NCBI GenBank assembly: GCA_013420905.1
Contig: JAAXNY010000004.1
Span: 3,038,001-3,102,000, forward strand
Reading direction: 5' to 3'
Length of the DNA stretch: 64,000 nucleotides
DNA from: Collybia mongolica
Taxonomy: Eukaryota > Basidiomycota > Agaricomycetes > Agaricales > Clitocybaceae
The notes beneath the pieces were generated by a model. That model was not told the DNA's origin. It saw only the letters and a list, made by a program, of their open reading frames with translations, and ran no database searches. Both the position numbers and the translations under genes were made by a program. Below are positions 42,687 to 57,124 of this stretch, piece by piece (the first letter of the stretch is position 1; each line of letters begins with the position of its first letter).

Positions 42687-43682
42687 ATGCGACTGTCGTC
42701 GTGTGTCCTGCTGTGGGCTCTCTGGATGCTTAGTGTTATTGCGTTTGCCAAGGAAACAGTGGAGGGTGCAGGTGCGTGTCTCCAACTTAGTCTTTTCCAA
42801 AATCAATTTCAATCACTCAATGTATGACCATGAATCATCAATGCCCGTTGAAAGCTAGAATAGCCCGAGCCCTTGTCGATCATTCAAACACGTCTATAGG
42901 GACTATGGCAACCATTTTTCCGTCGGACGATCCAAAGCTTGCAGGTTTGTCCAACACCGTGCCTCAGATATGCACCGCCACTGAACATAAAGTTATGTCT
43001 GATCCTCTCCTACAGGTCAACCGTTTTCCTTGCAAGAGTACTATGCAAGGCAGGTTTATTTTGAATGAAATAATTTCGGTCTGACCTTGTGCCTAGTTGC
43101 TACAAGAATGGTTCTTTGACATTGTTGTTTCTTCCTATTTCTCGTCAGAACCAAAATATCTTGCGGTCTCCCTCACACGCTGCATCTATCTCTATCACAG
43201 CAGACGTCCCGTCTGCTGACAAACCTCGCGTTTCCCTAATAGGAAGCGTAACGGTCTTCAAGGATAGTTACAGCGTTCCAAACGTTGAATTTATTCGTCG
43301 CTGTTATGTCCAGAAACATCCCGACGCAAAATGGTGGTTACCAGACGACAGAGATGGCGCACATGTTGTTAGTATGGCTACTTGATCTTATCATTCACAG
43401 GTTAATATTTATGTCAAGGCATACTGGGCTAGATTTGATCCTCATGTGAGTTTTACCCCCTGGGTTTTCTCGTTTGGACCAACCTCAACGTGGTCCGGAA
43501 CGAATAGAGTGTCTACTTCGTGGGTGGATTTGGGGGGTATGTGCTCGAAACAAAACAATCACTAGTACTAAATGTTCTCAACCAGGATACATTACATTGG
43601 CGATATTCCACTTCCTATCTACCGTGAAGCATATCGGAGCGACAATGGCTCGAGGGTGCTCGTGGAGCAATATTATCCATAA
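42687..43682 (+). CDS. CREG-like secreted protein (PNPOx-type split barrel)
   Basis: CREG proteins are secreted or endolysosomal glycoproteins with an FMN-binding-like fold but no known enzyme activity. The ATG at 42687 opens MRLSSCVLLWALWMLSVIAF, a signal peptide. Exons then give ARIARALVDHSNTSIGTMAT, GQPFSLQEYYA, SCYKNGSLTLLFLPISRQNQ, VSLIGSVTVF, RRCYVQKHPDAKWWLPDDRD, AYWARFDPH, SVYFVGGFGG and IHYIGDIPLPIYREAY, ending QYYP with TAA at 43680-43682. The HPDAKWW, FVGGFG and HYIGDIP motifs are typical of the family. Six introns; the one after EYYA must use a GC donor (CAAG|GCAGGT, 43052) to stay in frame. The gene begins about 230 bp from the transposon island and looks intact. It is convergent with the next gene. 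Confidence 0.9.
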
Positions 43683-43745
43683 GGTCGAAATGCATGCTGA
43701 AAGGAGGATGATTGAATCACGATATGTAGCCTTGTATTCTTATCA

Positions 43746-45368
43746 CTACACATTTAGGATACTCTTCAGCAGATGGCGATAGGTCTCCCCCTCGTCATTC
43801 AAGCCAAATGCTAGATCCAATATCTTGTCCAGATTTGACTGTCGCATAAAGTTCGACCATTCTGAATCGTTCGAGGTTACATGGTGGATCACCCTGTAAG
43901 AAACCAGCAATTCGAATTTGACCCTCAACAATAGAGACTTCGTGATGACGCCCGATGAGATTGTATCAACATTCATTTCCAACAGCTGGCAGATTTCATT
44001 TGGATTTGGTAAGGAGTATTTGTTGGAAAGGGGCAGAGTTGCATTATTGACATAAGCTGACCCAAATGTTTGCCTGTTAGAAGAGTTAGTACGCAAGGCC
44101 CTTGGGTGGGCGCGAGCCTGAACCCTTGGTCGTACAGTACCAGAAGTATTGCTGTTCATGGTTTCCACCAGGAATTTCTGACATAGGGTTACTTTGAACC
44201 TGTGGGTCGGTACCGTAGGGCTTAGTTCTGAAAAGAACAGCGAAAGCTTTTCAGGAGCAGATGATGAAAGACGACTATATATGGACGCTTTGAACATGGG
44301 TATGTCGAGATGGCCGTTGGATGAGAGATTTATCAACTAAAAATGATAGTCAATGTGCGGTACAACAAAGGGTTGTCAGATAATCGAACCAGCGACATCA
44401 ATCGTGACCCCATGCGCCGTCGCTTCAAATCAGCCTGTTCAAGACAGTAGAACACGATATTGAGAGGTAGCCCAGTATCCCATCTCGTGTCACCTCCGTG
44501 CCGAGGGTAAGGTATTTGGTTTAGAAGTAGAGGAGAATAACGGCCTGTATTTACAATAATTTGGAATCAGTACTTCAGGTGCACATCTAGCTTTCGTTCA
44601 CGTGCACCTGCTAGGTCTTGGTCCCGCTCGAAAAGCACCAGAAGCCAATCGAGAACTGCCCATGAGTTTTCTCCAACTACAACAGACGGCTCAATCAAAG
44701 AGTTTTCGGGGGCTTCGTCGTCCCAAATCTGAACGCGCTTTTTCCCTTTGCTTGGGGACGAAAATATCCGACTTTGTCGTCGTAAAAAGTCCTGAGATAA
44801 GATGCTCCAACAGTCCTTAGCCCGTGATATACACATAGCCTCCTTTCCTATAGCCGAGTCGCCATAATCATCGTCGGATGGTAATTCGTGTTTGGTTGGG
44901 TCTCCGTAATGAGGCAATGCTCGAGCAAGGGCTCCCGATGAGTTTGTCATAGCGAATGACATCAACAGACGACGGGAAGCCAGAATTGCAGCCCCGGAGG
45001 GAGTGTATTGTTTGGTCGATTTGCTCGGCAACGGAGGGGTGACATTGTCATCTGCAGGGTTGTTGTTAGGATAAATGGGTTGGAGTGCAATGTAGATCAT
45101 TTGGCGAATGTGAGACCTGATAGAGAAGATAGGACACTATTGATTGAAGAAAAACGACATCCACTTACACGTGCGGCTTGTAGATTGATGAACGGAGTTG
45201 GTCGAGAAGGGCGATTGCAGAGTCGAATTGGCCTTCCTCGAGACAAGTATCAATCAGTCCGCGCTGGTGTGTTCCCATTTCACGCTCGATTGCACTGTCC
45301 GCAACACCGCCATTATGCTGGGAAGGCACAGGTGATATTATTCTGCTAATGGCCTCGGAAGGGATCAT
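43746..45368 (-). CDS. Unknown fungal protein, 484 aa
   Basis: Four exons join in phase: 45368-45169, 45116-44608, 44544-44390 and 44336-43746, giving 484 aa. The first exon includes RGLIDTCLEEGQFDSAIALL; the second IRQMIYIALQPIYPNN and ILASRRLLMSFAMTNSSGAL; the third YSPLLLNQIPYPRHGGDTRW and LPLNIVFYCLEQADLKRRR; the fourth LLINLSSNGHLDIPMFKASI and ends HLLKSILNV. The helical, Leu-rich pattern suggests an alpha-solenoid-like fold. A polar, Ser/Lys-rich linker lies near residue 220. There is no signal peptide or membrane segment. No family was recognised, but consistent splicing over four exons makes the gene real. The start is the first ATG (MIPSEAISRIISP). Confidence 0.8.
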
Positions 45369-45830
45369 GCTGGTTGCCAGTCGAGGTTTGCTAGTGGTCA
45401 CAATCGCGTGATGTCACAGGCACCTACTCCATATCAAATGAACATTGATGCAATACGCTGCTGCTGTAGTGCATCTCAGTGGAGATGTCCTTAGGACAAC
45501 GCGATGCGATTTCTCAGAGAATGCGCGGGCGTTGACTGTCAAGCTTCAGTGGTACCACCATTCGATGTTATAATTATGTGTAGACATCAATCAATCATGA
45601 TCAATTCTTTCGGTGTCACGAAACCAAAAGGGCTACTCGGTTAACAATTCCCAACATCTCGCCATTAAGCATATCGGAGCTTTTATTACTCACGATACTG
45701 AGGGTCGGGGTCGAGGGCTGAGTCAGTGAAGAAAGTCTAGGCTGTTGCAAGCAAGAGCAAAGAACCCACAGCTCGAACAAATAAGTCTGCAAAGAAATGA
45801 TCTGTGATTTCATGGTGGTTTCGAAGGAGC
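45369..45830. promoter_or_regulatory. Bidirectional promoter, 484-aa gene and BolA gene
   Basis: A 462-bp stretch between divergent starts. No exon or distinct motif seen. Confidence 0.35.
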
Positions 45831-46373
45831 ATGTCTGCTTTTCTCCGTCTTCAGCTCAGAAGGCCAATCTACGCCGTTTCGAAAAGGTTCCTCGCTATGG
45901 ATACCAAGACCCCTGGATTACTCGAAACTTCAATGCGCGAAAAGGTTTCAACTACTACAACATATTTTTAGAGTACAATTAACCAAGAGGCCGATATTCA
46001 GCTGGTTTCGCTGCTGCAGCCTACCTCGCTCGCGATATCGAATGACTCTTGGCAGCATCGTCATCACGCCCCTATGCGTGAACAGGGTGGAGGAAATGGA
46101 GAGACACGTATTGATACACCATCATTCGAGCGGATGTTGAACTCATAGCCATCCTTTCATCTAGATTTTTCAATTCAAGTTGTTTCGAACGCGTTCAGCG
46201 GAAAAGTATGTCTACCCAAACGTTGTACAACCAATATCTCATACCTTTCCAAGAACACACTGCAGCGTCATCGTATGATATATAGTGCGCTTTCTGAGGA
46301 GTTCGAGCAAGGGCTCCATGCATTATCTTTGCATGCAAAGACTGAAGAGGAGGCTCAAGTCAAGAAAGCTTAA
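45831..46373 (+). CDS. BOL1: BolA-like protein, probably mitochondrial (130 aa)
   Basis: BolA proteins work with monothiol glutaredoxins in iron-sulfur cluster delivery. This gene has no long ORF; exons are 45831-45944, 45990-46107, 46165-46205 and 46254-46373, joined in phase to 130 aa. The N-terminus MSAFLRLQLRRPIYAVSKRF is basic and amphipathic, typical of a mitochondrial presequence. The BolA core reads GLLETSMREK, then NDSWQHRHHAPMREQGGGNG, ETHFSIQVVSNAFSGK, and NTLQRHRMIYSALSEEFEQG LHALS (split across lines of the domain). The invariant RHRMIY motif and the C-terminal helix are present. It ends AQVKKA with TAA at 46371-46373. The Bol1 versus Bol3 assignment is uncertain; the H-rich loop and the lack of a cysteine in it fit Bol1-type. 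Introns are 45-57 nt. Confidence 0.93.
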
Positions 46374-46897
46374 TTTTATGTTTATCATTGGCGGACGAAG
46401 TTTGTTTTGACATCATCTGTCCCAAGAATATATATCCAAACAAATTTAAAATACGTAGGCGAAACCCAAGTTTCTCAAGAGGTGAGAGTTCTCCAGGGTG
46501 AACATATTGCTCACTGCAAAATTACCGCAGTCTGATGAAGCACCATGAAGGGAAGACACCGCATGTGTACTTGGCATGAATCGCCCTCACAACCGTCGCA
46601 AAAATAGGTCAAGCGGTAACGGTTGCGCAGGTCCCATCGATATAACACGATCTACAGATCAGCGACCGAGCATCCCCCTTCGCAATCGTCTCTCGCAACT
46701 GCTTACTGCCTTTTCATACCATCAAAAGCCGTTCAACATTCCCTCGTTCCCGCAGGCCTTCAGGTCACGGGGCTGTGCACATACCATCATCTGGCTGCAA
46801 TCCTAGAAACATTGCCATCACTCGCTTTTTGCACGATCTATATAGGTTGGCGTGTAAAATGATCTTCAGGCCATTCTCCCTGCTCCTATCTTTTGCA
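46374..46897. promoter_or_regulatory. Intergenic, BolA 3' end and C2H2 promoter
   Basis: About 520 bp. It contains the BolA terminator region and the leader of the next gene. No other feature seen. Confidence 0.35.
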
Positions 46898-48194
46898 ATG
46901 TCCTCTAGGTCAGAGCACAATGGCCAACAAGGGGAACGTCCAACATTGCCTCCCATTCAAGATTTGCTTCGAGGCAAGTCTTTTACACTAGTACATTTCA
47001 ACTGTTCACACTATCTCTCACAGAGTTGGACACCCCACATGATTCACCTTCCATGACCCTTGCACGTCTTCGCGTCAGCGATGAAGATCCCCAATCATAT
47101 TTAGCTGGCTCATCATACCGGGGTCAATACGTTACTTCAAGTCACTCACGGGACCAACTCAAAGTCTCAAATACTCATCAACATAATAATACTCGATATT
47201 ATCACAATAGCACTCTCCCACCACTCTTTCATCCTAATGACAATGAACTTGAAGATAGATACTCCCCAGCTGTGCAGTCCTCCGTCGATTATCTCGAAAA
47301 CCGAAGAAGGGAGTCATACTTAGGTCACAGCTCCAACAATAACACGCACCCGTATACTTCACAGGTACGGACGTTACAGTACGACCGTCTCGACACCGCC
47401 CTGAAATATCCTGGCGGACCTGGTGCGTCACAAGACTTGAATGCTATGGATCACCGCCCTTCGCCAGCCATGGATGTCCGAAGTTATTCATCGAGGTATC
47501 GACCTCAGGAACTTTACACCAATTTCCTCCCATTGCGCAACATCGAAGACGAACAGACTTTTGTAGATCGTCACCATAATATGGACCCTCGGAACTTGGT
47601 TTACACTCAGCAGGCTTCAGATGACAACCCAGGCGTCGGCCCAATGAAATATGAATGCGGTTACTGTGGGAAAGGCTTCAACCGTCCCAGCAGCCTTAAA
47701 GTATGATTTTTTTTCGCCATTCTTCTTCTCTTACTTACATAGAAACGCAGATTCACCTCAACAGTCATACTGGAGAAAAACGTAAGTAGGTGTAAACCCC
47801 CATTAATAACAGTGATAATAATTGCTCGTCTCTGCCAGCATTTGTTTGTCCTGTCGAGTCCTGTGGGCGGAGCTTCAGTGTGCTAAGTAACATGCGGCGG
47901 CATGCTCGCGTGCACACGCAGTCGTCAATGAAACCATCGGGACCACCGAGTGATGATGAAAGCGAACAGTCAACTTTCATTGTAGCCTCACATCATCCGT
48001 CATCCTCTTCCACTGGAGCTTCGTCGAATCGCGTGGTAAATGCTGGCACGCTAACTGCGAAATGGCATCATCATCGCGCCAGTAGTGTCTCGACTTCTAG
48101 TACAAGCTCCCAAAGAAGTCAGAGTAATTCCGAAGATGAGCTTGAAGACAGTGGCGGTCATCCAGAAAAGCAATATCGTCGCCATTTAAAATAA
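46898..48194 (+). CDS. C2H2 zinc-finger transcription factor
   Basis: The ATG at 46898 opens MSSRSEHNGQQGERPTLPPI. A long low-complexity region follows, rich in Ser, Tyr, Asn, His and Pro (for example HQHNNTRYYHNSTLPPLF). The two fingers are split by two introns: KYECGYCGKGFNRPSSLK, then IHLNSHTGEK, then FVCPVESCGRSFSVLSNMRR HARVH. Together they form a C2H2 pair joined by a TGEK linker. The C-terminal tail is Ser-rich with STSSTSSQRSQSNSEDELED and ends YRRHLK at TAA 48192-48194. It is a nuclear DNA-binding regulator by family. The split of the fingers over three exons is typical of basidiomycete C2H2 genes. No known regulator could be named. Confidence 0.88.
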
Positions 48195-48819
48195 CAATCA
48201 CCCATCCCGACCAACACTTATTTATATCCTATCATTATTATTTTCGTTCTCCTTTCACTTGATCAACCCAAAATCCACCTTACTTCTATTTATTCACGGT
48301 ATCGTTGATTCCCACGTAACTTCTATCCTCCATCGACATTTTTACTGTCATTGTCAATTATCGTAACTTATAACATTTGGAAATTCTTTATGTTTCTCAA
48401 CCCTTGCAGTATCCACATGTCAACACACAACCGTCTGTGCTCCCTCACATTCATCCATTGTATTTGTCTCCAATTCCATCTTGTTGTTTACTATTCATTT
48501 TACGTTCCAACGCGCTTGACATTAGTTATTAATTTCTATCAGCCTCGTTGCGTTTCATCCCTTGGAATGCGCGCTGGCGAGTATCTACTACGACAGGACC
48601 CGAATACGCTGTGCGAGATGTTTGAAATGTCGACACAGCGTGTCATAATCGCGGCTGACGCATGTCCTTTCTCAACACCAACGTATAGTGTCCTAACAGA
48701 CTAATACAGAGTTTATAATTTACAGGGCTGCAGGACTGAATCATAATGGGACACGTATACAAGCTCAACGTTATCACATCACTGATTACACCCATCCTGA
48801 CCAAGGTGCAATTTGTTCG
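48195..48819. other. Intergenic between convergent genes
   Basis: About 625 bp between the C2H2 stop and the NDR kinase stop. AT-rich and pyrimidine-rich, fitting a long 3' untranslated region. No exon or repeat recognised. Confidence 0.35.
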
Positions 48820-52282
<3,463 letters not shown>

Positions 52283-53517
52283 AAGATTATAGCCAGAATA
52301 AGTACAGATTATAATGAACGACTAGCTTGAGAACGTTGATAGGGCAGTCGACAATACTGGTACTTACCTCCTGAAATGAAACTTAATAGCAGCTCATCAG
52401 CAATCGCCATAACCGGCATAAAATCAAATCAGTCTATCATGCATAGCATGTCCACGTGCTTACTGGCACGTGTCATTGCTGGTTATATCGGATATAAAAA
52501 AATATCTGCTAAGTACTACTATGTTCACCATTGTTTTTCGAACCACCGCTTTGTCTACGGTGGATCGAGGCGAAGGCAATCTAGGCAATCTGCGCCTTTA
52601 ATTTATGTTCCTGGGACATGGCAGGTCTCCTGAGCCAAACTTGAAACCTCCATTTGCACAACTAGGATTACGCTGGCATCGTTGTTCCCACCCAGCGCAC
52701 CTATTTTCACCTGCCTCCTTTTACCATCATCGAGATCCCTGTTTAATTACTCCAGCTCTGACTCAAGCGAAGAAGAAGCACCGATCAAGAACTAACATAA
52801 CACCCCGTTTGGTTCAGCCAGGGCCCCCAAGCCCAAACAGTGTGGTAGATGCGGCCCAGTGTTCAGTAGCTGTACGTATACGTATATGGCCCCCTCATGC
52901 CGTTTCTGTGTCTCCCGGCAAGGGAACAAGACTACCTTACCCAAAGATTCTTTCCAGATACAATTCAACGGAGATCGATGAGTCTCGCTTTTATCCAACC
53001 GACTAAACACGAGGCTTCATGCAGGTTCCATTTTACCAACGCAATTGACGCATGCCGCTAAAATGTCAAGAAGGACTCGGTCAATCTTCCGGCGCTTCGG
53101 CCAAAGTGGCTCCCTTTTCAAGGCCATGTGAAGCTTCTATGGCTTTGTCTCAAACCAACAACAAGGCCGGGCATATATTTCACGCTGACCAGTCTCTTGT
53201 CGTGGGTTCAGAATACTTCATACGATCTGGGCGCATCGCTTGAACCTAGCTTTATTTCGCAACGCGTGTCGTTACACCCCTTTCCAACGACCTCCACCCT
53301 ACCGCGTGCCACGTCTCGGCTTCGCCTTGCATGCACAAATTGTGCAACTGGCCCTGATTTTTGAAACTCACACCGCCTGAATCCTTCGATTGATCATTCA
53401 GCGCGCTGGGTGCGCCCCGCGTGTTTTCCCATACTTATATCCTTCCAAGCGATCCTTCAATTTCGCCTTACTACACTAATATTCCCTCCTCTCTTATACC
53501 TATCTGCCTTCACTAAT
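52283..53517. promoter_or_regulatory. Bidirectional promoter, NDR kinase and homeodomain gene
   Basis: About 1.23 kb between divergent starts. It contains CACGTG-related sites (CCACGTGC near 52452 and GGCACGTGT near 52465) and a CT-rich leader before the homeodomain start. No exon recognised. Confidence 0.4.
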
Positions 53518-54846
53518 ATGTCAATCTCAAATCACGATCGCTACTACGGTAGTCTCAGCAAATCACGTAGAAGCTCCCCAGGGGAATCCCAAGGTGTATT
53601 TTTTCAGACGGGACAGGGTGGGCGAACTGTGCTCCCTCCTCTTTCTTCAGCTTTTCCAACCTCACGTTTTCCAGGTCTGTTCTTCCATATGGTGTCTAAA
53701 CGCAACACACTCAATTACTAGTTTAACGTGTATAGTGCCCACATATTCTAACCAGTACACACAACCCCGATCTTCCCCAGGAAGATACGACATTAACCAG
53801 CAAGCCCTCTACAATCACTGGCCAGGAAGTACTTGTAAGTCTTTGCGGTTTTAATGGATTTGACACTTGCCGCTATGCTATTTTGGTCCCCTTTGTCAGC
53901 TCCTCAACCCACATCAACATTCACTAATTATGAAACTCACGAGGGGTACTCAACTCAACCCCATTACACTACATACTCTTCGCGAACTCCCCCAATCCCC
54001 GGAACCCAGACAGACTCTCGAAAACTGCCTCCGTTGGCTACCAACGCAAGTAGTGGATGGCAAACACAGTCATATGTTCCTACCTCGTCTAACTACACCG
54101 TTGGAAGTAGTATCCGCTCCCCTACGGCATCCTACCCAACTCCTTACGCTGGCTACCCAGCCTCAAACCAGCCATCTTATACGTATCATATGCCGACCCA
54201 AGAGCATCGACACGCTCTAGTGCCCTCAATTAACCCGCAGTCCATGTCGGCATATGATGGAACTGAATCTTCTCGAGATGACCACCATCGAAACCCATCT
54301 CCCTACAGTCGAAGTTCGTCTCATGTCTCACCTCCCACGTATACACCGCCACCGGTATCTCCAATCTCGCCTGATGAGTCGACAATTAAAAAGAAACGCA
54401 AGCGTGCAGATGCCGCACAGCTGAAAGTATTGAACGAGACGTATGAAAGAACTGCCTTTCCATCCACAGAAGAGCGCAATGCACTCGCAAAAATGCTCGA
54501 TATGTCACCCCGAAGTGTTCAGATTTGGTAAATTCAACAAGCATGTGAATATGAGTGTTTGACGCTAATCTATACACTCAGGTTCCAGAACAAGAGGCAA
54601 TCTATGAGACAGACTAACCGTCAGACTGCGCCTGGCGTGTCCGGCAGCCAACCTCATATCTCGGGCGATTCGGACCAACATTCCACGATGGTTTACTCTG
54701 ACCCTATGCACTCAGATAGCTCCTACACGAGACACGCTCAAGAAGCTCCGAGATCTCACACTTCCGCGTCATCCTCTTCGCATCGCCGCTCAAGCGGCCG
54801 AGAAGACGCCGACTCTCGCAAACAATCATGGGTCCGCGGATACTAA
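53518..54846 (+). CDS. Homeodomain transcription factor
   Basis: The ATG at 53518 opens MSISNHDRYYGSLSKSRRSS. After two short exons a long exon carries a Ser/Tyr/Pro/Thr-rich region of about 150 residues. The homeodomain starts KKKRKRADAAQLKVLNETYE, continues RTAFPSTEERNALAKMLDMS and PRSVQIW, and after an intron ends FQNKRQSMRQ. The recognition helix WFQNKRQ is split by the intron exactly after Trp. The spacing is that of a typical 60-residue domain, not the TALE type, since no three-residue insertion is seen. The C-terminal part is Ser/His-rich and ends KQSWVRGY with TAA at 54844-54846. Non-mating-type homeodomain proteins of this layout control fruiting body development in mushrooms; that role is inferred here only by family. 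Confidence 0.9.
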
Positions 54847-55481
54847 ATCAGACATCATCACTCGGACTTCTTAAATCTTCCAACAACATAGTTACACCCG
54901 CTCGCACATTATCTTGGTTCCCCGTTACGTAGATGGGTGATTTACCTTTTAACTTATTTCATGGTACATTAATTCTCTTATTAATTCCCACTGCCTATTT
55001 ACCACTTCCAATCGTATGGGACGATTGACCGTTTCCTTATGATATATAGTCCACTCCCATAATACATATGTAATTATACTACACCATGCTATATAGTAAC
55101 CTTCCTGGAGAAAATTTCCTTGATGTTTAACTTGATGTTTATTTTGGGTATCAGACACGTTTATATATAAGAAATAAAAAATAAGTACCTGATCGACATA
55201 CATGACTGGACTCCTTGTGAGTCTTTCAACTTGCGGTCTGCTCAATATCCACAATCTAATGAAAAGCTTGATTGTGGTAATAAATAATGCACAGATAGCC
55301 ACTAGCAGGATGAAATTAAGAGCTAGCTCTAAAAGCTGGATACGATCCTGCCGATCCTGCCAATTTTGCACTTTTTGAACCGAACAAAGGGTCGCGGGAA
55401 AGGCTTGTGGCGTGGTTCACTATAAAAGTAGAGATCAGTTCCAACAACCCCGAGAGGCCGCAAATCCAATAGCTACCTAGG
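54847..55481. other. Intergenic between convergent genes
   Basis: About 635 bp. A minus-strand open stretch (55371-54949) encodes two hydrophobic segments but lacks an ATG at its start and has no recognised motif, so it is not called. Probably 3' regions of the two flanking genes. Confidence 0.35.
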
Positions 55482-56831
55482 TTACCGTGACTGCCGTTTT
55501 ATTAGCCTCCTTGAAGCCAGTTGGCAATGAGTTGACGGTCGACTGGGTCTAGGTGTAGGCCACGTGGTTGAGGGGTTTCCTCCGCCAGGGTTTGAAGGTG
55601 CGGATATAGTTGTTGGGGATACTGGTGTAGCGCCGCCTCCATCGTTACTCAACGCCACAGGAGGGGGGCCTGGGATTGCGAAAGATTCGAAGTCGCCATA
55701 TATGTTTGGCCATATGGCGTTGTTGTATAATCCTGGGATTAATACTAGTTCATTTTCGTGCGGTTGACTGGTCCCTGAGCCGCTGACATTGATCTGGCTG
55801 GGATACAGGTGGGTGAAAGTAGTAAATTGATTCGGAAAAGACGTACGAGCAACTTGGGTAGAACTGTGGTGTAATCGAATGCAATGCTATACTGATCACA
55901 TGTTAGCAAAAAAAAAAGCTGTTCCGCTGATAAGGTATCGGAATAGAAGTCACATTTCGTTGCGTATAAGCTGTTCCAGACCAATCTTTTGTGAGCAATG
56001 GATATTAATCAAGAAGGAGACGTACGTATTGGCCTGGCATAAGCTGAGTGGGGATGGTCGAGCTCCATGAATTATTGTCTAAATGTGTTTGAGTAGATGT
56101 GCTTATGAGACAGGAGTCATGTGTTCGCTCACTAGCTCTCAACATATCAGCGGCCCATTGCCGTGTGCTAGGATCGTACCCTCCAGCATCCAATTTAAAC
56201 CATTTTGCGCTGCTAGCAAGGAATGTCGTACAATCCCCACTGCAGGACGCCATGTATGTTGATACTGGCCCTTGATGATCTATTTTGGGATGCGTCATCT
56301 GCTTACAACGGTGAGCGGCACTTTTCCTCACCTGCGGGCCACTTATTTTTAGAAACAAGGGAAGACTTTTATTACCGACCCATAAAACTCAAAACAAGAT
56401 CGAAGAAAAGACTTGCATAATTCCATTGAAAGGTGACTTGAGATCCAGCGTTGACATTTGCAACAGCACCCGTGCCATCGTTACCGCCATGGTGGCATGA
56501 AAGGTCGGCATCTGTGCTGTCGACTGACACATTTTACTATCAACCCAAAAATGGGAACTCCGGGTGGATAGGTAGATAACGCACTAAAGCCATCGTTAAG
56601 TGCTTTGCGAACAATCTTGGCCGGTGGGATATTGTACCTGTGACGGCCAAGTAGAATTCAGTAAGGAAGTTTGAATATCCAAAGAGGGGAAACGCGGTAC
56701 GGATCAATAAAGGGATTCCATCCTGGGTATTCTCGGCCATCTACGACGACGCTATGGACGAACCCATGACATCGTACTAGCTTCAAAGACGACAACCAAC
56801 AGAGCAAACAAAATATAGCGAATGAGAACAT
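55482..56831 (-). CDS. AA9 lytic polysaccharide monooxygenase
   Basis: AA9 enzymes are secreted copper enzymes that oxidatively cut cellulose. The ATG at 56831 encodes MFSFAIFCLLCWLSSLKLVRC, a 21-residue signal peptide, followed directly by His, the N-terminal copper ligand (HGFVHSVVVDGREYPGWNPF). Further exons give YNIPPAKIVRKALNDG, CHHGGNDGTGAVANVNAGSQ, WPADHQGPVSTYMASCSGDC (second copper His), AKWFKLDAGGYDPSTRQWA, NNNSWSSTIPTQLMPGQY, LIRNEIIALHS and PQFYPSC (axial Tyr). The end has QINVSGSGTSQPHENELVLI, PGLYNNAIWP, a Pro/Gly/Ser/Thr-rich linker, and RLIKRQSR before TAA. No CBM1 domain follows. Seven introns; one most likely uses a GC donor (TAT|GCAAGT). All ligand residues are present, so it should be active. 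Confidence 0.92.
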
Positions 56832-57124
56832 TACAGTCCTGATGTGGTAGTGAAAGAGAAAGGTCTACCCATCCTACCACGTTTTCGGGGGCATATACTT
56901 TGAAGACACGAGGACAGCAGGCGTGAACAGCAAGGCTTTCAAACTTCATTAGGAGCTAAGATAACAACAGATCGAACAAGTGACTGCTCTTCGCTGCTGT
57001 GTGCGCCATATGCTAAATATAACAGGTTTCAGCCAATGCATCTAGTGAAATTTGTGGCATGCGGATTCTAACAAGTGATCATGCACGATCTAATGTAGTA
57101 TGATAATTGCTCTGGGTTCAACGT

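Noticed and set aside
54949..55371. Minus-strand open stretch with two hydrophobic segments
   Set aside because: No ATG at its start (GTG only), no recognised family, and it lies in the 3' region between convergent genes.
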